Source of the DNA: Thauera sp. K11
GTDB lineage: Bacteria; Pseudomonadota; Gammaproteobacteria; Burkholderiales; Rhodocyclaceae
Direction of reading: 5' to 3'
DNA length: 64,000 nucleotides
NCBI RefSeq assembly: GCF_002354895.1
Contig: NZ_CP023439.1
Coordinates: 3,534,001-3,598,000, forward strand
A program made the position numbers and the translations under genes. This document shows positions 26,535 through 35,135 of the stretch, in pieces. The notes under the pieces are model-generated. The model ran no database searches and was not told the origin of the DNA. It worked only from the letters and a program-made list of their open reading frames with translations. Position 1 is the first letter of the stretch; each line of letters opens with the position of its first letter.

Positions 26535-28309
26535 GCGCAGCGGAAACGGAGATGAAGGACCCGGACGGTTTCGATACCGACGTGCTGGTGGTCGGCTCCG
26601 GCCCCACCGGCGCCACCACCGCGCTCGCGCTGGCCACCTACGGCGTGCGGGTGCACATGGTGTCCCGCTGGAACTGGCTGGCGGACACGCCGCGCGCCCA
26701 CATCACCAACCAGCGCGCGATGGAGGTGCTGCGCGACCTCGGCGTGGAGGACGAGGTGCGCAAGTACGCCACGCCGTGGGAGCAGATGGGCGACACGCTG
26801 TTCGCCACCAGCCTCGCCGGCGAGGAGATCGCCCGCCTGCGCACCTGGGGCACCGGCGACGAGCGCCACGGCGACTACGTGCAGGGCAGTCCCTGCACGC
26901 TGCTCGACGTGATCCAGCCGAAGATGGAGCCCATCCTGCTGAAGAACGCCGCCGAGCGCGGCACCAGCGTGGCCTTCAACACCGAATACCTCGGCCACGA
27001 GCAGGACGCCGACGGCGTCACCGCGAGGCTCAGGGACCGCCTGTCCGGGCACGAGTACTCGATGCGCGCCCGCTACCTGGTGGGGGCGGACGGCGCGCGT
27101 TCGCAGATCGTCGAGGAACTCGGCCTGCCGCTGGAAGGCGTCATGGCGCGCGCCGGCACCGCCTACGTGATCTTCCGCGCCGACCTCGCCCGCTACGTCG
27201 CTCACCGCCCCAGCATCCTGCACTGGATCGCGACCTCGGCCGCCGGTTTCGGCGAGATCGGCATGGGCCTGCTGCGCGCGGTGCGACCGTGGGACGAATG
27301 GATCGCCGGCTGGGGCTTCGACATGGCCGACGGCGAACCCGACCTGTCGGACGAAGCCATGCTGGGCAAGATCCGCACCCTGGTCGGCGACCCGCAACTG
27401 GAAGTGGAACTGGTGCGCAGCTCGACCTGGTACGTCAACCAGCAGCACGCCACCGCGTATTCCAGGGGCCGCGTGTTCTGCGGCGGCGACGCGGTGCACC
27501 GCCATCCGCCGTCGAGCGGCCTGGGCTCCAATACCTGCATGCAGGACGCGTTCAACCTGGCGTGGAAGCTCGCCTACGTGATCAAGGGCCACGCCGGCCC
27601 CGGCCTGCTCGACAGCTACGGCGCCGAGCGCGTGCCGGTGGGCCGGCAGATCGTGGCCCGCGCCAACCAGTCGCGGCAGGACTACGCGCCGCTGCACGCA
27701 TGCCTCCGCGCCGAAGGCGGCAGCGATCCGGTGGCCGCCGGGCTGGCCCGTCTGCGCGCGCCCACGCCCGAGGGCGTGCAGGTCCGCGAGGCGCTGCAGA
27801 AGGCGCTGGAGCTGAAGAACACCGAGTTCAACGCGCAGGGCGTGGAGCTGAACCAGCGCTACGAATCCTCCGCGGTGATCCCCGACCCCGCCGCCGGCGA
27901 GGAGGTCTGGAAGCGCGACCGCCAGCTCCATCTCCAGGCCACCACGCGGCCGGGCGCGAAGATCCCGCACGCCTGGCTGGTCGACCGGCGCGGGCTGCGC
28001 GTGTCGACGCTGGACGTCACCGGCAAGGGCCGGTTCACGCTGCTGACCGGCATCGCCGGCCAGGCTTGGGTACGCGCCACGCAAGCGCTGGATCTGCCCT
28101 TCCTGCGCACCGTCGTCACCGGCGAGCGCGGCACCGCCGACCCGTACTGCGCCTGGCAGCGGGTGCGCGAGATCCACGAGGCCGGCGCCCTGCTGGTGCG
28201 GCCGGACGGCCATGTCGCATGGCGCCAGGGCGAAGCCGTGTGGGACGACGCCGAGGCGCTGCGCCAGCTCTCCGCCGCCATCGATGCGGTGCTCGACCGC
28301 CGCGGCTAG
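26531..28309 (+). CDS. FAD-dependent aromatic monooxygenase (TfdB/PheA type)
   Basis: 592 residues from GTG 26531. It has the FAD dinucleotide motif VVGSGPTGATTALALATYG, the DG motif LVGADGARS and the GD motif FCGGDAVHRHPPSSGLGSN, then a C-terminal thioredoxin-like domain. The length and layout match phenol 2-monooxygenase / 2,4-dichlorophenol hydroxylases, which ortho-hydroxylate phenols with NAD(P)H and O2. The exact substrate is unknown. Coupling to the receptor gene suggests the receptor's ligand or a derivative is the substrate. Confidence 0.9.
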   Translation: MSAAETEMKDPDGFDTDVLVVGSGPTGATTALALATYGVRVHMVSRWNWLADTPRAHITNQRAMEVLRDLGVEDEVRKYATPWEQMGDTLFATSLAGEEIARLRTWGTGDERHGDYVQGSPCTLLDVIQPKMEPILLKNAAERGTSVAFNTEYLGHEQDADGVTARLRDRLSGHEYSMRARYLVGADGARSQIVEELGLPLEGVMARAGTAYVIFRADLARYVAHRPSILHWIATSAAGFGEIGMGLLRAVRPWDEWIAGWGFDMADGEPDLSDEAMLGKIRTLVGDPQLEVELVRSSTWYVNQQHATAYSRGRVFCGGDAVHRHPPSSGLGSNTCMQDAFNLAWKLAYVIKGHAGPGLLDSYGAERVPVGRQIVARANQSRQDYAPLHACLRAEGGSDPVAAGLARLRAPTPEGVQVREALQKALELKNTEFNAQGVELNQRYESSAVIPDPAAGEEVWKRDRQLHLQATTRPGAKIPHAWLVDRRGLRVSTLDVTGKGRFTLLTGIAGQAWVRATQALDLPFLRTVVTGERGTADPYCAWQRVREIHEAGALLVRPDGHVAWRQGEAVWDDAEALRQLSAAIDAVLDRRG

Positions 28310-28316
28310 GACGCCC

Positions 28317-28335
28317 GCTCCGCCCGCGGCGGAGC
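28317..28335. terminator. GC-rich hairpin after the monooxygenase gene
   Basis: GCTCCGCC and GGCGGAGC form a perfect 8-bp stem with a CGC loop, 7 bases after the stop. There is no T-run, so it may aid termination only weakly. Confidence 0.4.
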
Positions 28336-28479
28336 AGCATCCGGCAACGCTTCGCAAACAGGGTGCGGGGCGTGCCGGGCGGCCAGTGCGACGGCATCGG
28401 GGACTGAAGCGCACGCGCGCGGCGCGGACTCGCATATCCAGACCGGCGCGGCAGCGGCCGGGATGCCGGGGCCCGTGAT

Positions 28480-28953
28480 TCAGTCGTCGGCGAAGTTGCG
28501 GAAGATCACCTGCAGGGTCTCGGTGAACTTCGTCAGTTGCGATTCCGTCAGGCCCTGGTAGCCCTTCACGAAGATCTTCCTCGTCGCCTGCTGGATGCGG
28601 TCGGCGAGTTCCTCGCCCTTCTGCGTGATGTGGACATCGGTGATGCGCGCATCCTCGGCATTGGTCTTCGTCTCGACCAGGCCCTCCTCGCGCATGCGCT
28701 GGATGATGCGGGTCAGCGTGGACAGCTTGATGATGGAATGCGTCGCCAGCTCCGACACGCTGACGGTGCCGTGCAGGCGCAGCATCATCAGCACGCGGCG
28801 GGTCGGGATGTCGGTGCCGAGCTTCTTCAGTACCCGTTCCATCTCGAGCGCGTAGATGCCATGCACCCGGGCGAGCCAGTAGAACGGGAAATCCTCGTAG
28901 CGAAAGGCTTCGCTGTCGGGCAGAAAGCGGCTGATCTTCTTCTTCGCGGGCAT
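28480..28953 (-). CDS. MarR-family transcriptional regulator
   Basis: 157 residues with a winged helix-turn-helix core (VSVSELATHSIIKLSTLTRIIQRMREEGLV) and the wing ETKTNAEDARITDVHITQKG. The N-terminal helix (FYWLARVHGIYALEMERVL) and C-terminal helices form the dimer interface. Such regulators often answer to aromatic acids. It lies beside the monooxygenase operon, convergent with it, so its target is unclear. A short dyad lies upstream of its start. Confidence 0.9.
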   Translation of the reverse strand: MPAKKKISRFLPDSEAFRYEDFPFYWLARVHGIYALEMERVLKKLGTDIPTRRVLMMLRLHGTVSVSELATHSIIKLSTLTRIIQRMREEGLVETKTNAEDARITDVHITQKGEELADRIQQATRKIFVKGYQGLTESQLTKFTETLQVIFRNFADD

Positions 28954-29026
28954 GCTGTTGTCGTTCCGTTTCGCGGCGGGATGCTCTCCGGCGGGCCTTT
29001 GCGGCGACGCTGCCGGGGAATCACTT

Positions 29027-29039
29027 TACTTTGCAAGTA
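29027..29039. promoter_or_regulatory. Short dyad upstream of the MarR gene
   Basis: TACTT-TGC-AAGTA, 5-bp perfect arms, lies 74 bases before the MarR start. The position suits an autoregulatory site. The arms are short, so this is tentative. Confidence 0.35.
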
Positions 29040-29220
29040 TATCCCAGCGCCCTGCCGTGCCGGAACCGCATGACGGACGCCTGCCTTCGATCCGCGCCTT
29101 GCACCGGATGCGCGTGCCAGTGGTGGATGTCGGCGGACGCGGGCGGATGTGCGCCGGCCCGTCCGGCGGCAGCGTGGCCGGGCGGCACGCGTTTCCCCGC
29201 GTTCGCGCCGGCACGATGCC

Positions 29221-30456
29221 TCAGGCGCATCCCTGCCGCGATGCCGCGCCGGCGGCCGACGGCGCGGCGGGCTCATGCCGGGGGCCGACACGCCGCACCA
29301 GGACCCACGCCACCAGCGCCACCGACACGCTCCAGAACGCCATGCCCTCGATCAGCGGCGACGCGGTGCCGTCCATGTGCGCACCCACCCAGCCGCCGGA
29401 TGCGAACGCCACCGCCATCATGAGGAAGCCCGCCAGCGCGGAGGCGGTGCCGGCCGCCTGCGGGAACGGACCGACCGCCCCGCTCTGCCCGCAGGGCTGG
29501 TGGATGCCGTGGCCGAGCATGTAGAGCCAGGCCGGCGCCATCACCGCCCAAGGGTCGTTCACCCCGGCCACCAGCAGCGCGGCCATCAGCCCGCCGCCGC
29601 TCAGCGACAGCAGCCCGCCCACCCGTACCGCGCGCGTCACGCCGATGCGCACCAGCAGGCGCCGGCACAGCATCGTGCCGGCGATGTAGCAGGCGGACAG
29701 CGACAGCAGCACCATGCCGTAGGCGGTGGAGGAGAAACCGAACAGCCCGATGAAGATGAACGAGGACGAGGCCAGGAAGCAGAACAGGCCGCCGAACGAC
29801 GAGGTGCACAGCAGGGCGAAGGCCCAGAAGGTGCCGTTGCCGAGGATCTGCCTCGCCGTGCCCGCCAGCACCGCCGGCCGCAGCGCTGCGGGGCGGCGCT
29901 CCCGCAGCGTCTCCTCGAAGCGGCGCGCGACCACGAAGAGCGTGGCGCCGCCGAACAGCGCCAGCAGCATCAGCGCCGTGCGCCAGCCGAACAGTTCGGC
30001 GACGAGGCCGCCCAGCGGCGGGCTGATGCAGGCGACCACACCCAGCCCCGACAGGCCCTTGCTCATCGCCCGCGCACCTGCCTCGGGTGCGTACAGGTCG
30101 CGCACGATCGCCCGCGCGCATACCGTGCCCGCGCCCATGCAGGCGCCCTGCACGGTGCGCCACAGCACCAGCGCCTCGATCGACGCGGCAAGGGTGCTGC
30201 CGACGGCGGCCACGGTGTAGCCCGCCAGGCCGGCGAGCAGCACCTTGCGCCGCCCGACCAGGTCCGACACCGGCCCCCACACCAGTTGCGACAGGCCGAA
30301 GGCCAGCAGCAGCGCGGTGAGCGTAAGCTGGGCCTGCGCCGGCACGGTGCCGAAGCTCTTGGTCAGCGCCGGCAGGGCCGGCAGGTAGAGGTCGGTGGTG
30401 AGCGGCTGCAGGCCGAGCAGCAGCGACAGGATCAGGATGACGAAGGGCGGCGACAT
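29221..30456 (-). CDS. Bcr/CflA-type MFS drug exporter
   Basis: 411 residues with about 12 membrane segments. The N-terminus LQPLTTDLYLPALPALTKSFG, and QLVWGPVSDLVGRRKVLL in the loop between helices 2 and 3, are typical of the Bcr/CflA (DHA1) group, which exports drugs by proton antiport. It is divergent from the LysR gene that follows, which may regulate it. Confidence 0.88.
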   Translation of the reverse strand: MSPPFVILILSLLLGLQPLTTDLYLPALPALTKSFGTVPAQAQLTLTALLLAFGLSQLVWGPVSDLVGRRKVLLAGLAGYTVAAVGSTLAASIEALVLWRTVQGACMGAGTVCARAIVRDLYAPEAGARAMSKGLSGLGVVACISPPLGGLVAELFGWRTALMLLALFGGATLFVVARRFEETLRERRPAALRPAVLAGTARQILGNGTFWAFALLCTSSFGGLFCFLASSSFIFIGLFGFSSTAYGMVLLSLSACYIAGTMLCRRLLVRIGVTRAVRVGGLLSLSGGGLMAALLVAGVNDPWAVMAPAWLYMLGHGIHQPCGQSGAVGPFPQAAGTASALAGFLMMAVAFASGGWVGAHMDGTASPLIEGMAFWSVSVALVAWVLVRRVGPRHEPAAPSAAGAASRQGCA

Positions 30457-30590
30457 GGCGGGCGCATCGGGAGACGGACGATGGCAGCGATTCTATTTGC
30501 GCATAGTGAATGGATAAACCCGGGAGCCGTTGATGGTTTGGTTCTCGATTGTTGATAATCGACCCGTTTCGATCGCCTGCACGGACGGCC

Positions 30591-31487
30591 ATGGATACGC
30601 TGACCAGCATGAGAGTCTTCGCCGCCGTCGTCGATGGCGGCAGCTTCGCCGCGGCGGCCGAGCGCCTGGGCCTGTCGCGGGCGATGGCGTCCAAGTACAT
30701 CGCCCACCTGGAGGAACATCTCGGCACCCGCCTGCTGCACCGGACCACGCGCAGGCTGGGCCTGACGGAATCGGGCGCGGCCTATCACGAGCGCTGCACG
30801 CAGATCCTCGCCGAGATCGCCGAAGCCGAGGCCAGCGCCGTCAACCTGACGGTGAAGCCGCAGGGCCTGCTGCGCGTGGCGATGCCGGTCTCGTTCAGCG
30901 TCCGCCACCTGGGGCCGCTGATTTCGGGCTATCTCGCGAAATACCCGGAGGTGCGCATCGACGCCACGCTCAGCGACCGCCGCGTCGACCTCATTGAGGA
31001 AGGCATGGATCTCGCGCTGCGCGCCGGGCCCTCGCCCGAACCCGGGCTCATCGCCCACCGCCTCGCCACCGACCGCGTGGTGTTCTGCGCCTCGCCGGAC
31101 TACCTGCGACGCCACGGCGTGCCGGCCTCGCCGGCCGATCTGCAGCGGCACAACTGCCTGCTCTACAGCTACTCCTCCTCCGGCAGCGAATGGACCCTGC
31201 GCGGCGCCGACGGCGAACAGACGGTGAAGGTGGGCGGCACCGTACGCGCCAACAACGGCGACATGCTGCTGCAACTGGCGGCCGATGGCGTCGGCCTGCT
31301 GCGCCAGCCGCGCTTCCTGGTCGGCGACGAGCTGCGCGCCGGGCGGCTGGTGGAGGTGCTGCAGCACTACACGCTCGACCCGATCGGCATCTACGCGGTC
31401 TATCCCAGCCGCAAGCACCTGTCGGCGAAGATCCGCACCTTCGTCGACCATCTGGCCGAACATCTGCCCGCCCGGCTCGCCGGCTGA
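30591..31487 (+). CDS. LysR-family transcriptional regulator
   Basis: 298 residues from ATG 30591 (MDTLTSMRVFAAVVDGGSFAAAAERLGLSRAMASKYIAHLEEHLG). Starts further upstream, at about 30549, would add an atypical leader. The effector domain (LRVAMPVSFSVRHLGPLISGYLAKYPEVRI) belongs to the large CrgA/DsdC-like LysR subgroup. It is divergent from the MFS exporter and a plausible regulator of it. Confidence 0.9.
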   Translation: MDTLTSMRVFAAVVDGGSFAAAAERLGLSRAMASKYIAHLEEHLGTRLLHRTTRRLGLTESGAAYHERCTQILAEIAEAEASAVNLTVKPQGLLRVAMPVSFSVRHLGPLISGYLAKYPEVRIDATLSDRRVDLIEEGMDLALRAGPSPEPGLIAHRLATDRVVFCASPDYLRRHGVPASPADLQRHNCLLYSYSSSGSEWTLRGADGEQTVKVGGTVRANNGDMLLQLAADGVGLLRQPRFLVGDELRAGRLVEVLQHYTLDPIGIYAVYPSRKHLSAKIRTFVDHLAEHLPARLAG

Positions 31488-31497
31488 AGGCGGGCCG

Positions 31498-32529
31498 TCA
31501 CGCCTTCATCCTGGCCTGGGTCTGGCGCGGCAGTTCGTCGAAGCGCTCCTGGTAGTACTGCGCGAAGCGGCCCGGATGGCCGAAGCCGAAGGCCAGCGCG
31601 GTTTCGGTGATGCCGAGGTCGGGCTGCAGCCGCAGCCGCGCATGCACCGCGTCCAGCCGCAGATTGCGCAGCAGGTCCATCGGCGTGACGCCGTGGTGGC
31701 GGTGGCAGAGCTGGTTCAGCGTGCGCACGCTGGTGCCGGCCGCGCGGGCGAGGTCTTCGAGCGTGATCGGCGCGCACAGGCGCGCTTCCATGTATTCCAT
31801 CAGCGCCGCCATGCGCGCGTCGCCGGCATCGCGCAGCGGCGCCGTGCCCGCGTCGTCAACCGGCGTCGCGCCGCCGGGGCCCGTCGCGGCCTGCTCCGTG
31901 GCAGGAAGGCCGTCAGGCTGGTGCGAGAGCATGAAGAGGGCGAGATTGCGTTCGAAGTGGTCGAGCCACGCCCGGTTCATGCCCTCGCCGCCCGGCTCGC
32001 CGGACATCGCCGTCATGTTCAGCAGCGACTGCAGCAGCAGGCCCCACTGCACGCCGTGTGTGCGCGCGAACATGAAGCCCGGCGCGAGGCCGAGCGGCTG
32101 GTCTTCCTCGCCGGCGGCGGCCTCCCGCATCAATGCGTGCGGCACTTTCACGATCAGTTGCTCGGTGCCCGGATACCAGCGCAGCAGCAGGCGCCGCCGC
32201 GGCGCCAGCACGGCCGTCCTGCCTTCGGCCAGTTCGATGCGGTTGCCGTCCGCCTCGATCTCGGCGGCGCCGAGCAGCGAGGTGTGCACCAGCGCGAAGT
32301 CGTCGAACGGACGCGGCGTCACTTCGACCTCGGCGCCGTACCGCAGCAGGTAGACCTGCAGGCGGTTCGCCTGGCCCTTGTACATCGCGACGTCGGGCCG
32401 CCCCCGCTTCCAGCGCAGCACATGGTCGATCAGTTCGCGCGCGACGTATTCGTGCGCCTCCACGCGCTCGTCGGAACGGAAGAGGCAGTTTCCATACAGC
32501 GGGGCAAGGACGCTGGGCTTGGCGGACAT
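31498..32529 (-). CDS. AraC-family regulator, XylS/BenR-like
   Basis: 343 residues. An N-terminal AraC-binding-like domain is followed by two helix-turn-helix units (ITLEDLARAAGTSVRTLNQLCHRHHGVTPMDLLRNLRLDAVHARL, then ETALAFGFGHPGRFAQYYQERFDELP). GVTPMDLLRNLRLD and FGHPGRFAQYY closely follow XylS/BenR, which activate benzoate dioxygenase genes on binding benzoate. GGAGG precedes ATG 32529. The divergent side holds benC, in keeping with a benR-ben layout. Assignment to the subgroup is by eye. Confidence 0.85.
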   Translation of the reverse strand: MSAKPSVLAPLYGNCLFRSDERVEAHEYVARELIDHVLRWKRGRPDVAMYKGQANRLQVYLLRYGAEVEVTPRPFDDFALVHTSLLGAAEIEADGNRIELAEGRTAVLAPRRRLLLRWYPGTEQLIVKVPHALMREAAAGEEDQPLGLAPGFMFARTHGVQWGLLLQSLLNMTAMSGEPGGEGMNRAWLDHFERNLALFMLSHQPDGLPATEQAATGPGGATPVDDAGTAPLRDAGDARMAALMEYMEARLCAPITLEDLARAAGTSVRTLNQLCHRHHGVTPMDLLRNLRLDAVHARLRLQPDLGITETALAFGFGHPGRFAQYYQERFDELPRQTQARMKA

Positions 32530-32598
32530 GGGCCTCCATCGATCGGCCGGCGGGCTCGTGCGGGCGGCGGAGCACCGGCGGCACGAGATGAGCGTTCC

Positions 32599-32616
32599 GT
32601 TTGATGTTCATCAAAC
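32599..32616. promoter_or_regulatory. 18-bp dyad upstream of the AraC gene
   Basis: GTTTGATG-TT-CATCAAAC, perfect 8-bp arms, lies 70 bases before the AraC-family start. It could be an operator or a transcript hairpin. Confidence 0.4.
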
Positions 32617-32667
32617 ACCAAGCATCGTATTCGTGCAAGGAAGTGGCCTTCCCCGCCACCGCCGGCT

Positions 32668-32711
32668 GCCGTTTCCGGACGAATCCGCGCCCGCCCACCG
32701 CCGTTTCCGGA
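32668..32711 (+). promoter_or_regulatory. Paired direct repeats, candidate AraC/XylS-type sites
   Basis: GCCGTTTCCGGA occurs at 32668-32679 and again at 32700-32711, 32 bases apart (three helical turns). With flanking bases the units read TGCC-N6-GGACG and CGCC-N6-GGATA, close to the known XylS box TGCA-N6-GGNTA. They lie between the divergent AraC-family gene and benC. Confidence 0.5.
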
Positions 32712-32764
32712 TAGTCCGGCCGGCGGCGCGCTTCTAGACTGAACGGTTCCCCCGACAGCAACAG

Positions 32765-32826
32765 GCCCGCAGCGCCGTCGCCTGGGTGCTGCGCAACATC
32801 GGCCGCCACGGCGGCGACCCGCGCCG
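32765..32826 (+). pseudogene. Relic of an alpha/beta-hydrolase gene
   Basis: The frame reads ARSAVAWVLRNIGRHGGDPRR, a familiar segment just before the GHSAGG nucleophile elbow of carboxylesterase/arylformamidase-type hydrolases. The elbow itself is absent and no start or stop fits a gene. It is probably a scar of deletion in this rearranged region. Confidence 0.35.
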
Positions 32827-32867
32827 GTGGCCTGCCGGAAGCGGACTTCATTGCCTGTTCCGGGCGC

Positions 32868-32890
32868 AAATTTCGGATATACGGAAATTT
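32868..32890. promoter_or_regulatory. AT-rich dyad upstream of benC
   Basis: AAATTTC-N9-GAAATTT, perfect 7-bp arms in an AT-rich patch (about 32866-32908) inside GC-rich DNA, 210 bases before benC. It may mark a promoter or operator. Confidence 0.35.
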
Positions 32891-33099
32891 CTCGATATTT
32901 CTAGAATTCGACCCGGATCAATGCCGCACCATCCCCCGATCCGAAGGGTATGGACGCGAACACGCAGGTCCTGCGGAATCCGGACCAGAACAAAAGCATT
33001 GATTCACCTCGACACCGCACCCCGGCTCCCGGCCTCGTGCCGGGCGCGAAAGGGGACGGCAACCCGGCAAGGTTCGCCGATGAGACAGGAGACAGATCA

Positions 33100-34119
33100 A
33101 TGAGCCACACCATCGCGCTGGATTTCGAAGACGGCGTGACCCGCTTCATCAAGTGCAGCGGCAGCGAATCCGTCGTCGATGCCGCCTACCGCCAGGGCAT
33201 CAACATTCCCATGGATTGCCGCGAGGGCGCCTGTGCCGCGTGCAAGTGCCGCGTCGAATCGGGCAGCTATGCGCTCGGCGAATACATCGAAGACGCGCTG
33301 AGCGGGGACGAGGCGGCGCAGGGCTACGCCCTGGCCTGTCAGATGCGGCCGACGTCCGACTGCGTCGTGCGCATTCCCGCCGACTCCTCGGTGTGCAAGA
33401 CGCGCCAGGAAAGCTACACCGCGCAGATCAGGGAGGTGCGCCGGCTGTCGGACAACACCTTCTCGCTCGTCCTGCAGGGCGACGCGCTGCAGAAGCTGCT
33501 CTTCCTGCCCGGCCAGTACGCCAACCTGCAGGTGCCCGGCGACGGCGCGCACCACCGCGCCTATTCGTTCAGCTCGATGGACCCCGGCGGCGACACGGTC
33601 TCGTTCCTGATCCGCAACGTCCCCGACGGGCTGATGAGCGGCTACCTGGCCGAACGCGCGCGGCCGGGCGAGGCGATGACCCTCACCGGCCCCTTCGGCA
33701 GCTTCTACCTGCGCCCCGTCCAGCGCCCGGTGCTGATGCTCGCCGGCGGCACCGGCCTGGCGCCGTTCCTGGCGATGCTCGACAGGATCGCCGCGGCCGG
33801 CGGCAACCCGCACCCGATCCACCTGATCTACGGCGTCAACACCGACGGCGACGTGGTCGAGACCGCGCGCCTGGACGCCTTCACGCGCCTGATCCCGAAC
33901 TTCAGCTACGCCGTCTGCGTGGTCGACGAGAACAGCGGCCACCCGCGCAAGGGCTACGTCATGCAGCACATCGAGCCCGCCCGCCTCAACGGCGGCGAGG
34001 TCGACATCTACCTGTGCGGACCGCCGCCGATGGTCGAAGCGGTGGCCCGGCACCTGCGCGAGATCGGCGTCGAGTCGGCCTCGTTCCACTACGAGAAGTT
34101 CGCCGCCAGCACCGCCTGA
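33100..34119 (+). CDS. benC: Benzoate 1,2-dioxygenase reductase-type protein (BenC)
   Basis: 339 residues, the usual BenC length. An N-terminal plant-type 2Fe-2S domain (DCREGACAACKC and later LACQ give four Cys) is followed by an FAD domain (HRAYSFSS) and an NAD domain (AGGTGLAPFLAML, YLCGPPPMVEAV). It passes electrons from NADH to a ring-hydroxylating oxygenase. ATG 33100 follows CAGGAGAC. The oxygenase genes benA and benB that normally precede it are absent; only a short unrelated relic lies upstream. It might serve another oxygenase, such as the Rieske protein at 56561, though that has its own reductase type. Confidence 0.85.
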   Translation: MSHTIALDFEDGVTRFIKCSGSESVVDAAYRQGINIPMDCREGACAACKCRVESGSYALGEYIEDALSGDEAAQGYALACQMRPTSDCVVRIPADSSVCKTRQESYTAQIREVRRLSDNTFSLVLQGDALQKLLFLPGQYANLQVPGDGAHHRAYSFSSMDPGGDTVSFLIRNVPDGLMSGYLAERARPGEAMTLTGPFGSFYLRPVQRPVLMLAGGTGLAPFLAMLDRIAAAGGNPHPIHLIYGVNTDGDVVETARLDAFTRLIPNFSYAVCVVDENSGHPRKGYVMQHIEPARLNGGEVDIYLCGPPPMVEAVARHLREIGVESASFHYEKFAASTA

Positions 34120-34249
34120 GCGGCCCCGGGCCCACCGGCCGCGGCAGGGCGGCTCCCGCCCGCGATCGCCCCGCCCGCCCCGTGCGCGGGCGGCGGCCGG
34201 CATTGCCCACGATTCTGCAGACAACAACCCAAAAAGGAGGAGACATCCC

Positions 34250-34960
34250 ATGCGTCAGATCGATGTACACAAGCTGGCGGACGACGCCCGCTTCAACGGA
34301 TTCCACGGCCTCGTGCTGCTGTGGTGCGCGCTCATCATCGTCTTCGACGGCTACGACCTGGCGGTGGCCGGCATCGCGCTGCCGTCCATCATGAAGGAGA
34401 TGGGCGTCGATGCGACCAGCGCCGGCTACAGCCTGGGCTCGGCGCTGACCTTCGTGCTGGTGCTCAACGCCGGCGCCATCGCCGGCGCGGTGGGCGGCGG
34501 CTGGCTGGCCGATCGCTTCCACATCAAGCACGTGCTGGTGGGCATGTACCTGCTGGCGGCGGCGTCGATCACGCTGCTCGGCTACAAGCTGCCGACCGGG
34601 ATGCTGTACCTGGTGGTCGCGCTGGCCGGGGCCTCGACCATCGGCACGCAGATCGTGACCTGCGCCTATTGCGGCCAGTTCTACCCGATGGCGGTGCGCT
34701 CCACCGGCCTGGGCTTCATGCTCGGCATCGGCCGCGCCGGCGCCATCCTCGCGCCCATCGTCATCGGCACGCTGGTCGGCATGGCGCTGCCGCTGCAGCA
34801 GAACTTCGTCGCCATCGCCATCCCGGCGGTGATCGCGGCGGCCGCGTTGACGCTGATCGACCACCGCCGCTCGGCCTCGGCGCATCACGAGGACGTCAGC
34901 GCCGAGGTGCCCGACGCGGCGCCGGAGCGTGCGCTGGCGGCCGGCACTTCCAGCCGCTGA
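34250..34960 (+). CDS. benK: BenK-type MFS aromatic acid transporter with large internal deletion
   Basis: 236 residues, about half the normal 440-460. The N-terminus (MRQIDVHKLADDARFNGFHGLVLLWCALIIVFDGYDLAVAGIALP) is typical of BenK/PcaK H+ symporters with the DGYD motif. After MGVDATSAG the sequence jumps to YSLGSALTFVLVLNAGAIAGA, which belongs after the central loop. Helices 2-7 or so and the central loop are missing in frame, and the C-terminal half is intact (TIGTQI, RSTGLGFMLGIGRAGAI). AAAGGAGGA precedes the ATG, so it may be translated, but transport is doubtful. Confidence 0.8.
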   Translation: MRQIDVHKLADDARFNGFHGLVLLWCALIIVFDGYDLAVAGIALPSIMKEMGVDATSAGYSLGSALTFVLVLNAGAIAGAVGGGWLADRFHIKHVLVGMYLLAAASITLLGYKLPTGMLYLVVALAGASTIGTQIVTCAYCGQFYPMAVRSTGLGFMLGIGRAGAILAPIVIGTLVGMALPLQQNFVAIAIPAVIAAAALTLIDHRRSASAHHEDVSAEVPDAAPERALAAGTSSR

Positions 34961-35135
34961 GCGGAGATCCACGCGGGAGCGCCGCCGCCGGAGCGCCCCG
35001 CCTTCCCGTCCATCGCGCTTTCCCCGGGATCGCGCGATGGACTTTTTTTCTCCCGCATTCCCGCCCGGCCATGCCCTTAGCGCGGCGGGGCGGAGCCGAT
35101 ACACTGCAGACCTCCCGCGAACCGGAAGACTTGGG

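Noticed and set aside
32950..33099. N-terminal extension of BenC
   Set aside because: ATG 33100 has a good ribosome binding site and gives the family length. The extension is low complexity.
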